Assembly (NCBI RefSeq): GCF_050624435.1
Contig: NC_134542.1
Coordinates: forward strand, 8,056,497-8,120,496
Direction: 5' to 3'
DNA from: Tenrec ecaudatus
Lineage: Eukaryota; Chordata; Mammalia; Afrosoricida; Tenrecidae
Length of the DNA: 64,000 nt
A model generated the notes under the pieces. The model was not told the origin of the DNA and ran no database searches. It saw only the letters and a program-made list of their open reading frames with translations. Of this stretch, positions 33,697-45,993 are shown piece after piece; the first letter of the stretch is position 1; every line of letters begins with the position of its first letter. Both the position numbers and the translations under genes were made by a program.

Positions 33697-34030
33697 AAGG
33701 AGCCCCGGGGGCGTGGTAGGTCCCACGCTGCGCTCAAGACTAGCAGTTTGAACCAACCAGACGCCCCGTGAAAGGATGAAGCTGCCTGCTAGTGTAAAGA
33801 CGCACAGACTTGGAACCTCTATGGAAGCGGTTCTCAACCTGGGGTTCGAGACCCCTTCACAGGGGTCGCCCGATTCGTAACAGTAGCAAAATGACAGTGA
33901 TGACGTAGCCAGGAAAATCATGTTATGGCTGGGGAGTCCCCACCACATGAGGCACTGTATGAAAGGGCCGCAGCATCAGGAAGGTTGAGAACCACTGCCC
34001 TACGGAGTTCTATCCATTCGATGGCAGTTT
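33697..34030 (+). repeat. AfroSINE split by a SPIN insertion
   Basis: The left part (33697-33825) has the head 'aaggagccccgggggcgtgg', B-box-like 'ctagcagtttgaaccaacc' and 'cttggaacctctatgga'. The right part (33999-34030) resumes 'cctacggagttctatccatt' and 'cgatggcagt'. Removing the SPIN restores the usual order of the SINE. Confidence 0.8.
33826..33998. mobile_element. SPIN-like hAT MITE, copy 1 (173 bp)
   Basis: Inverted termini gcggttctcaacc and ggttgagaaccactg bound it. Interior wording 'gtaacagtagcaaaatgac' and 'gaaagggccgcagcatcagg' fits non-autonomous SPIN. Flanks tctatgga and cctacgga (6/8) fit an 8-bp hAT duplication. It has no transposase. It is inverted relative to copies 2 and 3. 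Confidence 0.85.
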
Positions 34031-34369
34031 TTAATTTTATTTCATTACTTTTCCAAAACATGAGCTCAAAGGAACTTCCAAGGGTGAGATAGGAACACCC
34101 GGGAGCAGTGAGCGGGGCTGCCGGGGGAAAGACTCGGCAGTGGCTGAGAACGGTCGTTTAACTTGAAGAATGTCAGGGGCAGCACGGGATTGTCCCAAGT
34201 GACACCTTATCACGCCCGGGGCTCTGGCTCACACCTGCACGTTTCTTAGGCTGCAGACAAGGTCTCTCAGGAGTTGTCTTAGGCTCGTTACAGACCTTCA
34301 GGAAAACATCCCACAGACACAGTGGCTTCCCAGGGGGTCTGCAGAGGTCAGCTCAGAAAGTTAGGACAA

Positions 34370-34700
34370 CTTTTTCTACCCTGCTCGAAAATTCCCTGAA
34401 GGTCATCTTGATAGATTTTCTTAAAGGACACAAGATGACCCCGAGGGAGTTTTTTAAGAAGTGAAAAACTGCGTGACGAAAAGGCCAGGGAGCTTACACC
34501 CAGGACGTGTCTCCCTCCCATCCGACAATGCACCTGCTCCCTCTGCAGGGCACCCGGGGCGGGAAACCGCACCCATCTATCCTACAGCCCCGCTCGTGCC
34601 CCTTCAGACTTGTGTGTTGTTGGAACTCAAAAAGCTTTGGAGAGGAAGGCATTGAGTCCTTTGGGGATGCCCAACCTCTTGTTTGGGTGTGGTGGCACTG
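34370..34700 (+). mobile_element. Mariner/Tc1-like transposase relic, copy B
   Basis: It contains 'ggtcatcttgatagattttc' (compare copy A), a reading SLPSDNAPAPS resembling the mariner 'HHDNAPAH' block, and a decayed 'PYSPDLAP...LK' block about 60 bp later. It is heavily frameshifted. Confidence 0.55.
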
Positions 34701-34914
34701 GGAGGGGCAGTGTTCTCTGGGGCAGAGCTAGAGCTGGGCACAGTGCCTTCAGGAAGGGTACAGACCCAGATGGGGGGCTTGGCAACTAACAACAGCTTCC
34801 CGTTCGGGTATTTTCATGTAATAAAGGGTCCTACCTTTTTGGACTTAACTCACACATGCAGAAAGTGAACGGGCGAATCGTCTCAGCAGGGAATCAAGTG
34901 CCTCTACTCAATTC

Positions 34915-35068
34915 TTCCCCAAGAGGAGGCCTTCAACGAGATGGGCCGACACAGTGGCTGCAATGTAACAGTTGTGAGGACGGGGCAGGGCCAGGCAGTG
35001 CTTTGGTCGGCTGAACACAAGGTTGCCATGAGTCGGAAGCGAATTGGTGGCACCTAACCACTTACCTT
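34915..35068 (+). repeat. RTE LINE 3' terminus, sense
   Basis: It reads 'ccttcaacgagatgggccga', 'cacagtggctgcaatgtaac', 'gttgtgaggacggggcaggg' and ends 'gttgccatgagtcggaagcg' with 'tggtggcacctaacca'. This is the standard end of the afrotherian RTE and closely resembles the AfroSINE tail. Confidence 0.85.
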
Positions 35069-35414
35069 GTGAATGCTCACAAATGTGGGAACTTTCCCAG
35101 ATGTCTCCAGTGTCTCTTAGGATCTAGAAATTCTCATTCCTAAAGGCTGGCTGCATGGGAGGAGCCAAGTCCCAGGCCATGTCTTGCCGTGGTCCTCAGG
35201 CACACATTCTCTGGCCCCTGAGGGAACCAAATGTTAGGGAGGCTGTGGGTCAGCAGAAGGGTGTGCAGGATGAAAGGTGGGGTGGTGGTGGCAGGGCACC
35301 CTGCAGTGAGTCATGATGCTGCCATTGCATCAACACTGGAAGGCTGATATCTGGGGGTCCCTCAGAGTGCTTTTGGGAGTTGCAAGTAGTTGTAATCCAA
35401 CTACTGGTTGGTAC

Positions 35415-35600
35415 CAAAGGTGAACACGTTTGGCTACTAACCAGTAGGTAGGTAGTTTGAGTCCACTGAGGTGTGTTGGAAGAAAGGCTTGGTGGTCCAC
35501 TGGAGAACTGCCCACCGTAAGGCATCTGGAGCAGTTAGGTGATGCAGTCACCACGGATCAGAGTAGACCATAACTCACTGCCGACTCAGTCCTGCCACAA
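35415..35600 (+). repeat. AfroSINE, sense
   Basis: It reads 'tttggctactaaccagtagg', B-box-like 'gtaggtagtttgagtcc', 'gaactgcccaccgtaaggca' and the tail 'cataactcactgccgactca'. Confidence 0.75.
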
Positions 35601-36189
35601 ACCAGAGAGGAGCCGGGCCTGATGGGTTATCTAGACAGGGATGCCGCGAGGTGGTGTAATAGTTCGGGATTTGCATCAACTTGGCTGGGCCAGGATCCTC
35701 GGTGGCTCCTCTTTGACCCCCATCTCCCTGTGATGAGATTCTCCTTGGGGGGAGGGGGGGTGCCACCTGCTTACAGCAGGAGTAGACAGGATTTCTCATG
35801 TCCTGCTGGGTCTGCAGCCAGTGCCTGCCACATTGCCTGGAGATTCTGAGAATCGGCGGCAGCCTGCCATCCTACCTGCCAGCCTAGGGGTCACCTGCCC
35901 CTGCTGCCAAACCGTGGGGTTTGACCGACCAGCCTTGGGTTTGCCGTTTCCTTGACATACTGACTCTTGCTGGGAGTCCGAGTTGACTTGAGGGCAAGGG
36001 GTCTCGGTTTTGTTTTGGGGTATACAGACATGCTCCACTGCTGGTTTCTGTCTCCAGGGGCCCAGCCTGAGACGGGGTGTGGTAACCTACCTGTGAAAGA
36101 TGGGAGCCTGGTGGGAAGATCACCACAAAATTCATGCTCGTGTGCTCAGGGACCCAGGTGCAACAATTGATGAGACATCAAGAAACGGG
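35601..36189. other. Intergenic just downstream of CAB39, possible old LTR
   Basis: A stretch beginning near 35653 ('tggtgtaatagttcgggatt' then 'gcatcaacttggctgggcca') resembles the start of mammalian class III LTRs, but no matching end is defined. No gene is seen. Confidence 0.35.
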
Positions 36190-38395
36190 AACAGTGCTGT
36201 TTCTCCAAAATTTTATTTTAATTTAAATTACAGGGCCAGCCAGATTTTCCGATAAGAAATTCACTTTTCCTCAGGAGAAATGAAATGCTTTTGAGGCAGT
36301 TACAATTGTACACATCTCCACCTCTTTCTTTTTCAGGGTCAAAAAAAACAAAACAAAACCCCAAATAAACCACACCGGGTAACTGCCTTGTGCAGAATTC
36401 AACCTGCAGAACACAGAGGGGAGGCCGCTTGCTGTCTACTAGTTTTGGCGACAGGAGTATGTATCAGATGCCCAGGACCTCAAATGCCACTTTGCAACAC
36501 GAATGCTTCTGCATGTTATGTCTAAGAACAAGAGGCTCCATCTCGGTTCATGCCAAGGCGAGCAGTCGCTTTTTTGGAGACATGGCGCCCCTCTACTCTC
36601 TTCCACACACTCGCTTCTAGTGCCAGGGCGGCAGTGGCTGTGGGTTGGAAACCTGCCTTCCTCCACTGGTCTAGGTGACGCTCCTGTGTCCCAAGACAGT
36701 TGGCTGGACCACCAGGAGTGTGTGCAGGTGCCACAGAAAAGCCAAGCTTTTGCCAAGCGCGGGGGCTACTCTCGCCCCACAGATAAGGCAGCTTTCATTC
36801 CTGCTTCCGACACAGCGAGCCGGGATTATTTGGCATGGGCTCTTGTAAAGCCAGCCCCAGGCAAGCCAGCGAGCATGCAGCCTGCCCTACCCCGGTCAAG
36901 CAGAACAGACACAGGTCTCTCCGGAGTGTGGTCCTGTCCCTGGTGTCCCTTGCAGGGGGTTTCACACCCGAAGTCTGGTCTCCCAGGAAGCTGGACAACT
37001 GTCTTAGTAAGAGTGGTGAGCCAGGCCATTGGCTGTTTCTTTGAGCTGAGCTGGATGGGCACCGACCAACTCGGGTTGGTGAGCTGAGATTGCAGCATGG
37101 GGAGGCTGAGCAGGTGCCCCCCTTCCCTGTGCCCAGCGGTACTCTGGGAGCTGCTGATCGGCCGTGCGCGCGGGGATGCAGACACCCTGACGTGTCATGG
37201 CACTCAGGAGCAGGGGGGGGGGGCGGGCTCCTAGAGCCACGACTCCTGGCCTCTTGCTTACTTCCTAGGAAAAGCCAGGCTTTATTCTGGTGGACAGCTA
37301 CTGTGCAGGGTTGGGGATGGATGGAACAAGAGGCATGTTCAGAGCCCCCCAACTCCCACCAAACTCGGCAGTGACCCTCCCCCCCGCCCCATCCGCCCAC
37401 TGTTCAGCCCGGGCCTGGCTTTAGGCGGTGACTCTGCAGGGAGCCCATGGGCCGGGTTCCGGCCAGGAAGGGCTGGGCCCCGTGCTGTCTCCCTCTAATG
37501 CTGCGGTGGCTCAGTGCTAGCTCGGCATTCTCATGCGGTCTGAAGAATTCCATTACATATGAGCATTCATTTTGTTTGTTTCTTGCAAAAACGCAGTATT
37601 AGGTAATAGTTACATACTAATACAGTCACATTCCTCTGCTGTACAAATGAAATCATTGAAAAGAAAGGAGCATTCGAAGACGTTATTTACAGAGGGAACG
37701 TGGAGGCAGTGTGGAAAGGAGGTGCGGTGCCACGCTGCCGGCTCCAGATTCAGAATGCCCTCACGGGGCCAGGGTGACAGACCCCCCCCACCCCCCACCC
37801 CAATCCCGAGGGAATCAGGTGTCAGAGACACTATGGAAAGCACATGTACACATCTTCCTTTTGACCTCATGAAGCGTCACGCTTTGGAGATGTTTCTAAG
37901 TTTCAGTATCAATTTATTTGCAGGTCAACTTCATCCTGTCTGCCCCCCCCAAAGCTCCCACCTTGGATCCAGCCCCCCTCCTTCCCCGATCCCTAATAAA
38001 GCTCTGCCCCGTCCTTCTTGTGTGAAGGCGGGCAATGCGCCACACACACTGTGCCGGAGACCACGGCGCACACCACCTAGGCCTGCTCCCTGCGCCCCAC
38101 TAGCACCTGACGTCTGCCCTCCCTCACCAGCCGAGCCACCTTCGGGTTCTGAAAGGGGTCAAGAGAAAGTCCACGTGCGCGCTAGTGTGCAAGAAAGCAG
38201 CGGCTACGCTCTCCAACTTGGACTAGAAAAAAACAACAAACAAAAACCAACGAAAAAGGGAAAGGTCAAAGTAAAACCGCTCCGTGAACAGCAGACTAGC
38301 AGTAATGTTCCTCGTGAACCGGTAAGAGTGCCTGATGCGGTAGCTAACAGCAAGTGCTGAGTTTGGGCTGAGTGATTTTAGCTGTTTATTGGGAA
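36190..38395 (-). other. CAB39: CAB39 3' UTR, about 2.2 kb
   Basis: It follows the CAB39 stop codon directly. It is free of AfroSINE or RTE insertions, contains A/T-rich blocks at 37540-37720 and 36210-36370, and ends after an AATAAA on the minus strand. The length fits the long CAB39 UTR known in human. A long open frame on the opposite strand (37572-38360) has no family match. Confidence 0.75.
36212..36217 (-). terminator. Likely CAB39 poly(A) signal (AATAAA)
   Basis: AATAAA on the minus strand lies within an A/T-rich context, with a plausible cleavage site 15-25 bp further at about 36190. Other minus-strand AATAAA hexamers lie at 37281-37286, 37914-37919 and 38385-38390 and could serve shorter forms. 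Confidence 0.55.
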
Positions 38396-38584
38396 TTAGG
38401 CTTCTTGCTGGGCGGGTCTCTTCAAGTCCCGGATCTGCTTGACGAGGTAGGTCTTCTCGTCGTTAAACTGCTCGTCCTCGGTCCTGTCGTTCTGGAACTT
38501 GCTGAGGAACTCGATGAGCTTGCTCTGGTTCTTGAGGAGGATGTCCAGGATGGGCTGCGTCTTGTTGGGGTTGGCAACGAACAC
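38396..38584 (-). CDS. CAB39: CAB39 last coding exon, residues 280-341 and stop
   Basis: The 189-bp coding part begins [20 protein letters not shown] and ends LKRPAQQEA followed by TAA. The C-terminal Arm-like helices contact STRAD's C-terminal WEF motif in the known family structure. Confidence 0.97.
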   Translation of the reverse strand: MFVANPNKTQPILDILLKNQSKLIEFLSKFQNDRTEDEQFNDEKTYLVKQIRDLKRPAQQEA

Positions 38585-41500
38585 CTGTGCACAGAGCGCA
38601 ACGTCAGCACGGAGCTCGCCACCCCAGCCTGCCTCCCGCCCGGGGTCAGGGCTCCGCGTGTGGGTGACCGGACCAGGGCGGCGACCTGGAAAAGCAGCCG
38701 GACTTCCCATTTTAGCAACCACTTTACCCGTCAGCCTCGATTTGATTTCAGAGTAAAATGGTCGAAACGCTGCTGGGAACAGGTGGCCCACGTAGCGTCT
38801 CGGACGGACGCGGTCGTGGGAAGCTAGCGCTAGGGTGGCTGAGCTCGCCCACACTGACGTGCTCCCAGGAGGGCCGCGAGAAAGGCTGGGGCTGCGACCC
38901 AGAAGCAGGCGGCACACTGTGTGCGCGGGGTCGCCTGGAGTCTGAGTCAGCCGACGGGACGGCCCCTCACCGACCAGCGCACGCAGGCAGGCTGCCTCCA
39001 GGCCTTTTCCTCAGGATGCGCGTGGCGGGGGACGGACAGTGAGGGCACCAGCACCGAGAGCCGCTCCCCGCGCCGGGCCCTGGACTCTACCTTGAACACG
39101 TGAAAGGCCTCAAACTGGATGTTCCGGCTCTTGTCCCGGAGCAGGTTCATCATCAGCTTGAGGTTCTCGGGTTTACTGATGTACTTTGTCATTATTGTGA
39201 AGTTGTGTCTGTCCAACAGCAGCTCGCCGAGAAGCTGAGGAGACATTGGGGCAGTGTTACTACACGGTCCCCGGGAGTGAAGCAGGGACCTCCGGCCCCA
39301 CCCCCGAGCAGGCGCTCACTGCGCAGTGACCAGTGTCAAGCACAGGCAGGTGCTCGCAGGCCACAGACGAAGGCCCCGAGTGACCAGCATGCCGCCTGCT
39401 GGGTGAGCCCCACTTCCCTCTGGAAGCAGAAGAACGCCTTCCGTGGGGTGCCTGAGGTGGTCAGAGCTCAACTGACTTCCGGGCACACACACGTGGCCAA
39501 CCGCAGAGCCCAGGCTCGCTCGTGCAATGCCCGTGGGCCCGCAGGGCAGTGCGCTGCTCGCTGCTGTCACCCTCTGCACGGTTTCACAGCAGCCCCAGAG
39601 CCGGCCTCCCCATGCTGCCGTGGGCGGGAATTCTGAAGCAGCCCAGGGGCCAGAGGTGGGCCAAAAGATCGTTTCTCCAGAAAAGTTTCTTCTGGGAAGA
39701 GGCAATGGCCCAGGCCATCCTGGCACACCCACATTTTACTTCAAGGAGCATAGGGAGCGCCCCGCCCCACCCCCCGTAGCCCTTACCAGCAAAGCCCTCT
39801 TTTCCCAAATCCTGCCGGGTGCAGGAAGCACCGCTGAAGACACACTGCCTACCTTGAGGGACTGCCTCTTTGTCACGTAGTTTTCTGAATGAAGAAGCTT
39901 CTCATATTCGCTGAAGAACTGAAAGGCAAGACCACAGCTGAGGCGGACTCTGGAGAAAGACGGTGGAGCGAGTCCTAAGGCTGAGTGGGGGCTCTCACCC
40001 AGCAGGAGGGCCTGCATGGTAGCCAGGCCCACCCCGTCTCATGTGCCCTCTCCTGTCACCCCACGCTCCCCAGATATAAAACACAGCACCGCCCGCCCCC
40101 TCCCTGTTCTCACTTCCTGGGAGCTCCAGGGAAGGTGGGGCCTGAGGCTCTCCTGGGAGGGTGGGACGGAGCCAATAGAAAGAGGGAGGAGAAAGAGGGT
40201 CGTACAAAGTGCTTCCAGCAGAATCTCCTCCTGCCCCCCCCCGCCGGGGGGCGCAGCAGGAAAAGGCAGGGAAGACGGATGAACTCCCCCAACCCCTGCA
40301 ATGCCACCCTCTGCTGGGACGTGACGACAGTGTCACTGAAAACACCCGACGCACACTGGACGCGAGGCGCGCGCAGGCACTCACCCTGTCGTAGTGCTGC
40401 TCCAGGAACTCGGCGCTGAGCAGCTTGTGCCTGGTAAGCAGGTCCTACGAGAGAAGAGACCACCTGTGCTTCGTGCTCAGCCCCCGTTCTGACAGCTCGT
40501 TCACTCACACGCTCACATGACCAGCCCGCCCTAAAGCCCCAAAGCAGGCAAGTTGCGGGCAGTGGGAGCGAGGCAGGTGCCCAGGAGGTGCCTGTTGGGT
40601 GTCAGACGGAGCCCAGAGGAGGAGGAAGGAGCTCTTCTGCAGGCAGGACGCTGTGGCTTCCTCTGGTCAGGTGGGAGCAGCCGCAGGAAGCGGCACCTGC
40701 TGTGAAGCTGGAGTCCCACGCCCCCAGGTCAGCAATGCTGACACTCCTGACGCTCCCTCCGACTGAGGTGTGCCTGGAACCCGAGCATGGCCCACACTTC
40801 CCAGGGGCATCTCAAAGGTGTTCACACAGAGAGCACCTACTAGGTGCCGTAGAAAAGGTGCTGGGGTGACAGAGACAAAACACACCAGGTTCCTGCCCTC
40901 CAGGACCTAGAGCAGTGGTTCTCAACCTTCCTAATGCCGTGGCCCTTGATACAGTTCCTCATGTTGTGGTGTCCCCCCCCAACCAAAAAGTTATTTTCGT
41001 TGCTACTTCATCACTACCATTTTGCTACCGTTATGAATCGGGCGGCCCCTGTGAAAGGGTCCTTTGACCCCCCCATAGGGGTCTCGACCCACAGGCTGAG
41101 AACCGCTGTCCTAGAAGGTGGCTATGGCCCAGCCTTGCTTGCTCTCATGGCTGGGGAGAGAGAATGGGAATGTGGGGCATTGAATGAGTGCTTCCCCAAG
41201 TCGGTTCCGGTGTGAGGCTGGTCTGGGAAACAGGCCTCCTGGAGGGGCAGAGCCGCTCTTCCGGAAGCATGTGCTAGAGCCCACCACGTGGAGATGCTCC
41301 TCAGAGGATGCAGCCCGGGGACCGGCCACCTCTCTGAGCTCTGGCTGCAGCTGTGACTCCCATCTGCTTAGGACAGTGCATCTGAAGGCCTTGCTCTGGC
41401 TGCGGGGAAGCTCCGTCTGGGCAGGTTCCCCGCTTCCCACGGCTAAGTTCTCACAGCACCAGGAAGAGCTGAGTGAGCCAGACAAGTCCACAAAGGCAGA

Positions 41501-44500
41501 GAACGTGCTGGGAACACATCACCTGCGCTGCTCTTTACGAGCCACTCAAACTGCTGGAGGGGCGCGACAGGTGCCTCACAAGGACCCAACTCCCCCCAAA
41601 CCCCACTTGAAAACTGAGTGGGCGAACTTCCAAACTACAGTTTATTTCAGGAAGTGGGATGGGGGGGGAGGTCAGCTGCTCACAGGCATCCTCCTGGAGG
41701 GTGATCAGTTGCCAGACTGCAGTGGGCCCCATCCCTGCTGTTAAGGACAATGGACGCCTGCAGTCATCTATTTGGTGCCTGTAGGTGGGGTTTTCACCCT
41801 ACTGATAATGGTTCCCATGGAGATCCAGAGAACAGGTCAAAGTTAAGCTGCCATCCTAAATCTAGGATCCACCCATCTTGTCACATGTATATCCCCAATC
41901 CCTCCTCTGCCTATTGTGTGTATAGCCCTAGACCACCTCCTCTCATTGCTGTGTAACATAGTCCAACCCCTTTCTGTGAAATATGCCTTTACCTGTCATT
42001 AGTGGGTTTGCACGCCCCCCCCCCCCAAGGTATATAGGCCTGGGTTAGCAATAGAGGCTCTCTCTGGCTGGTTTCTCCCCACCTCTCCTCGGCTCCCTCT
42101 TCCCTTTCCCCTTGTCCTCTTTACCTTCCTCCTCTCTCCACGTCGACCACCAAGCAGGGCTGAGGTGAGCATGCTACCATGTGACGTGTCTGACTCCATT
42201 ACTTCTACCTCTCATGCCCTCGATGACTTTAATTTATATATATATCTCAACTGCACAATTGTGCTTACTGAACCCGTTATTAGTGGTGGGGGCCAGCACA
42301 CCCCCAACTCACACCACAGTGGGAAAGGAGATGGACTTAGCTCAGGGCACTGGTTCAGCCCAGAAGCACCACATGCACATGTTACAGTGCCTGACACACC
42401 ACAGTTGCCTGACGCCAGCGCCCTGGAGGGCCACAGGCCAGGGCTGGTCTGGGAGAGCCACTGCTGCGTGCCAGCACAGGAGGACAATGCCCAATACCCA
42501 GAGGGCGCCGAGACGGGACTGGTGTGTCTGCAGCTGGCTAGTGGCGCAGGCCGGCATGATGAACGGAGCAGGAGGCTACGGCTGGGCCCAAGGGACAGGC
42601 AGGCAGAGCCACTCTCTGAAGCCAAGGCCTTGCAGGCAGCCACGGTCCTGCCCGTGCTCTCGGTCTGCATAAGCTGGAGCAAGGGGGCTCCGGAACCCCT
42701 GGAAACGACTGCCACTTTGTCACAGCCTTGGGGTTAGAGACTGAGAACTGCAGGCCCTTGGTTAAGGAGGGTCTTGGTGAGCCTACATGACCGGGAAAGG
42801 GAAGGCTGGGGAGGGAAGGAGCGGGGATGTGGATGTGGGTGGGGCCTCTACTCCCTGGAGAGGAGGAACTGCAGCTGGGAATTGAGGGAGCTCCAACTAC
42901 AATCTACCCAGCAGGAGGGAGAAGGCCCAGGATCCCAGGATCTCCTGGGCCTGACAGCCTGGCCACATGCCAGGGTCCTAAGCCCAGTCCAGCAGACTGG
43001 GCAGCCGCTCTGTAAGGAGGGCTAAAACAAAACCCACACCCAACAAACCTAAAAGACCCCCGCGCCTGGGTCCCAAACAGCAGTACAAAGACAGCCAGCC
43101 CTGTAGCCCCTGGACAAGCACTGTGAGTCTGACGGCTGGCCCAGTTCCTACGTGGTACCTGACTGTCCAAGGACAAGGCACTCGCGCCTCCCAGCTCTGG
43201 TTCCCTGGCCTTCGTGTGGTCAAGGGTTCTTCCCTAGCTAGGTCATGTCCCCAAACCACCTGAGCCAACAGAAAGGAGGAGACTCTCCTCTCCCCAGGAC
43301 GCACTTCCAAGACAAGCAGAGCTCTCCCGGCCAGCCCTTCTCGGGTCTTCTCTTCTCCAGGGAACGGCAGCCAGCTCCAACCTCGCCGAGGCCGGCAGGG
43401 TTCCGAGGGGCCCTCGCCATCAACGTGTCCTGGAATGGAGCACGCGGGTGGGAGGGCCTCTCCTGGGTAGCTTGAGGCCATCAGGTCCCATGCTCACTAC
43501 TCGGCCACAGGCAGCTTCTGGGGCAGCAGCACTGGCCTGCAGAGCTCTGCTGGATGGGTAGGCTCAGGAGTCCCATAGGATGGGCTCACTATATAGTTCT
43601 CTCTGATGGACTGACTCTGAGTGACCATCGCCAGGCTCCAGTTTCCTCATCTGTGAGGGAGACACCAGCCCAGCTCCTTCACAGGGCTTGTAAGCGAGAT
43701 GAAGACTGGCCAACACCTCCCTGGCTACTGCGCTCTCCAGCGACTACATTCAGTAGTGATCAACTTGCCTCACTATGTCTAAACTCCCGGTCTCTGTTCA
43801 TACGGCAGACTCCTCCAGTGGAAGGCTTCAGCCTGGGCCCTGCCCTGCGGTAGTTTAGGCAAGGAGCCCTGGTGGCACCGTGGCCGTGGTGGGTGGATGA
43901 CCCGAGGCTGATGCTCTGTGGCGGAGGAGGAGGCAGTGCTACAGCCGACAGGGGCTGGTCACCAGCAGTTGGAATGGCATTCAGTGGCAGTGGGTTTGGT
44001 TTTGGGGTGATACTCGGGCCTCTCGGGGTCCCCCTCACCACAGAGAAGTGTGCCTGGCCGCCTTTACCTGGGTGGTGAGCAGTCACTTTCTGGAGGATGG
44101 GGCTGGGCGGGGCCCACGAGCACTTGTCTCTGGGGTGAGCCCACCTTCAGCTAGAGTGTGCTTACCAGCCTGTGGCTTCACTGAGCCCCTATTTTCCTAC
44201 AGCTCCCAGGAGAACATGTTTGCATAACTATGCAAAGTCTAGCTCAGTCTCATTGTCATAAAAGAATAACTAAGATCAACTTTTGGCAGGTGCAGGGTGC
44301 GAGGCAGGCGAGTGTCACTGCCCACGTTGTACAGGTGGGGAAACTGAGGTGACTGGAAACTGAACCCTGGCAGCCGCCCTGACCTACTGTGCCCTTGAGC
44401 CGAGTTCACGCAGGTTGCAGGTGCACGGGTCTTCTCAGAGGAGCTGCCTTCTGAGCACCGCCAGCTCCAACAGCTGCCCCTGCCCGACACCTATCTTCCG

Positions 44501-45956
44501 ATGGCCCTCTCACTAGTGGGGGGGGGTGTCCTTCGACCTGCCTGGCGTCCAGCTTCCCGGCAGCCATCGCCTGGGTTGTGGCTCACCGACACATTCAGAG
44601 CAGGCAGCATCCTGTCCTCTGCAGACTCCACCACTGTGCTGGGCGGCCCACCCAGGCTCCAGCTGAGCTCAGTCGTGTTTGCACGTTTCCTGGGGCAACT
44701 GCTCTCTCTGCTCTTAAAGGCGAGCACGGAGCCCTGAAAAAGCAGCCTCTCCCGAGTCCCGGCAGCAGACAGCTGCTCGGCTGTGCTCTCTTGATGCCTC
44801 CCGTGGCAGCTGTGAGAGCAGGAGCGGTGGTGACCACTTGCCTGGCTCTGCCCTGGCTCCCCTCTCTGGTCACCCTGACTGGCCAGCACCACTCAGTTGG
44901 TGGGAAGTGGCATTGAGAGAATGGCCCCTTGTACTTTAAACAGCATGGCATCTTGCAGGTATAAACAGATGTGCAAGCTGTACTACAAGGTTGTTCTCAC
45001 ATGTTCCTCTCATGGATACAGCCCCAGGACAAGGGAGATGAGGTGCGTGTGTGTGCGCGTGCGTGTGTGCACGCAGAGAAGGGAAGAAAGCAAGAAAGCA
45101 AGAAAGCAAGAAAGCAAGAAAGCAAGAAAGAAAGAAAGAAAGAAAGAAAGCAGCAGGTTCTGCCCCCCCTGAGGTGAGCGTGAGGCTGCTCCTTGTTCCC
45201 TCAGCCCATCACAAAGGGCCTTCTCTGTCCTAATGGTTCTTGGCCCTTTCGAGTCAGATGGGCCCCGGCAGACTGGGGCTGCAGTGTGGCGCCTTGCTTG
45301 AGATGTCCCAGCCAAACACCTGCACCCCGATGCCACAGTAACTCAGCAATGTCTGCCGTGCAGTTTTGCCCACACAGGGCTTCTGCCTTTGACACAGACC
45401 AGGTGGGCTCAGGCTTGGCCTCTCTCTCAGCGTGAGGGCTGGGCAGAGAGCTGCGTCGCGTCACGGTGTACCTGCATCCCCCGTCCCCCACTAGAGGGCA
45501 GTGCAGGGATTGGGAGGGCAGAGGGATGACAGCCAGTCTGTCTAGAACGGTACCTTGAAAGTGGCGAATGCATCTGAAGCTATGTCAAAGGTTGACATTT
45601 CCACGTATCGGAAGAAATCATAAAACTGTTCTGACCACAAAATAATTTTTGCAAGAGGTTCGTGTCGGATGCATTCTCGCAACATGATTCCACAGTTGAG
45701 TGCGATCTCTGGCGATTCATACCTGCAGAGAGAAAAGCCAGGGTGACTGCTCCAGTGCGGATAACTGGGGACCTTTCCAGACATGTGGCCCGACCAAGTG
45801 GCTATAGTGACCCAGAGAGGTCACAGGGGCACTGTCCTCAGAGAGGGGAGGCAGGGGGTGGTGGTGGTGCTGGCAGCGTCAGCCCAGAGGCACACAGCAG
45901 CCCAGGAAGAGCCCACTCACACCGTGGATCATTCCTTAAGCTGGAGACAACTGGGA

Positions 45957-45993
<37 letters not shown>

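Noticed and set aside
37572..38360. 262-residue open frame on the plus strand
   Set aside because: It lies antisense to the CAB39 3' UTR, has no family similarity and no splice or promoter context.
36190..38395. A miR-451 target site in the CAB39 3' UTR, reported in human
   Set aside because: I looked for an exact 7-base seed match on the minus strand and did not find one; a degenerate site cannot be excluded.
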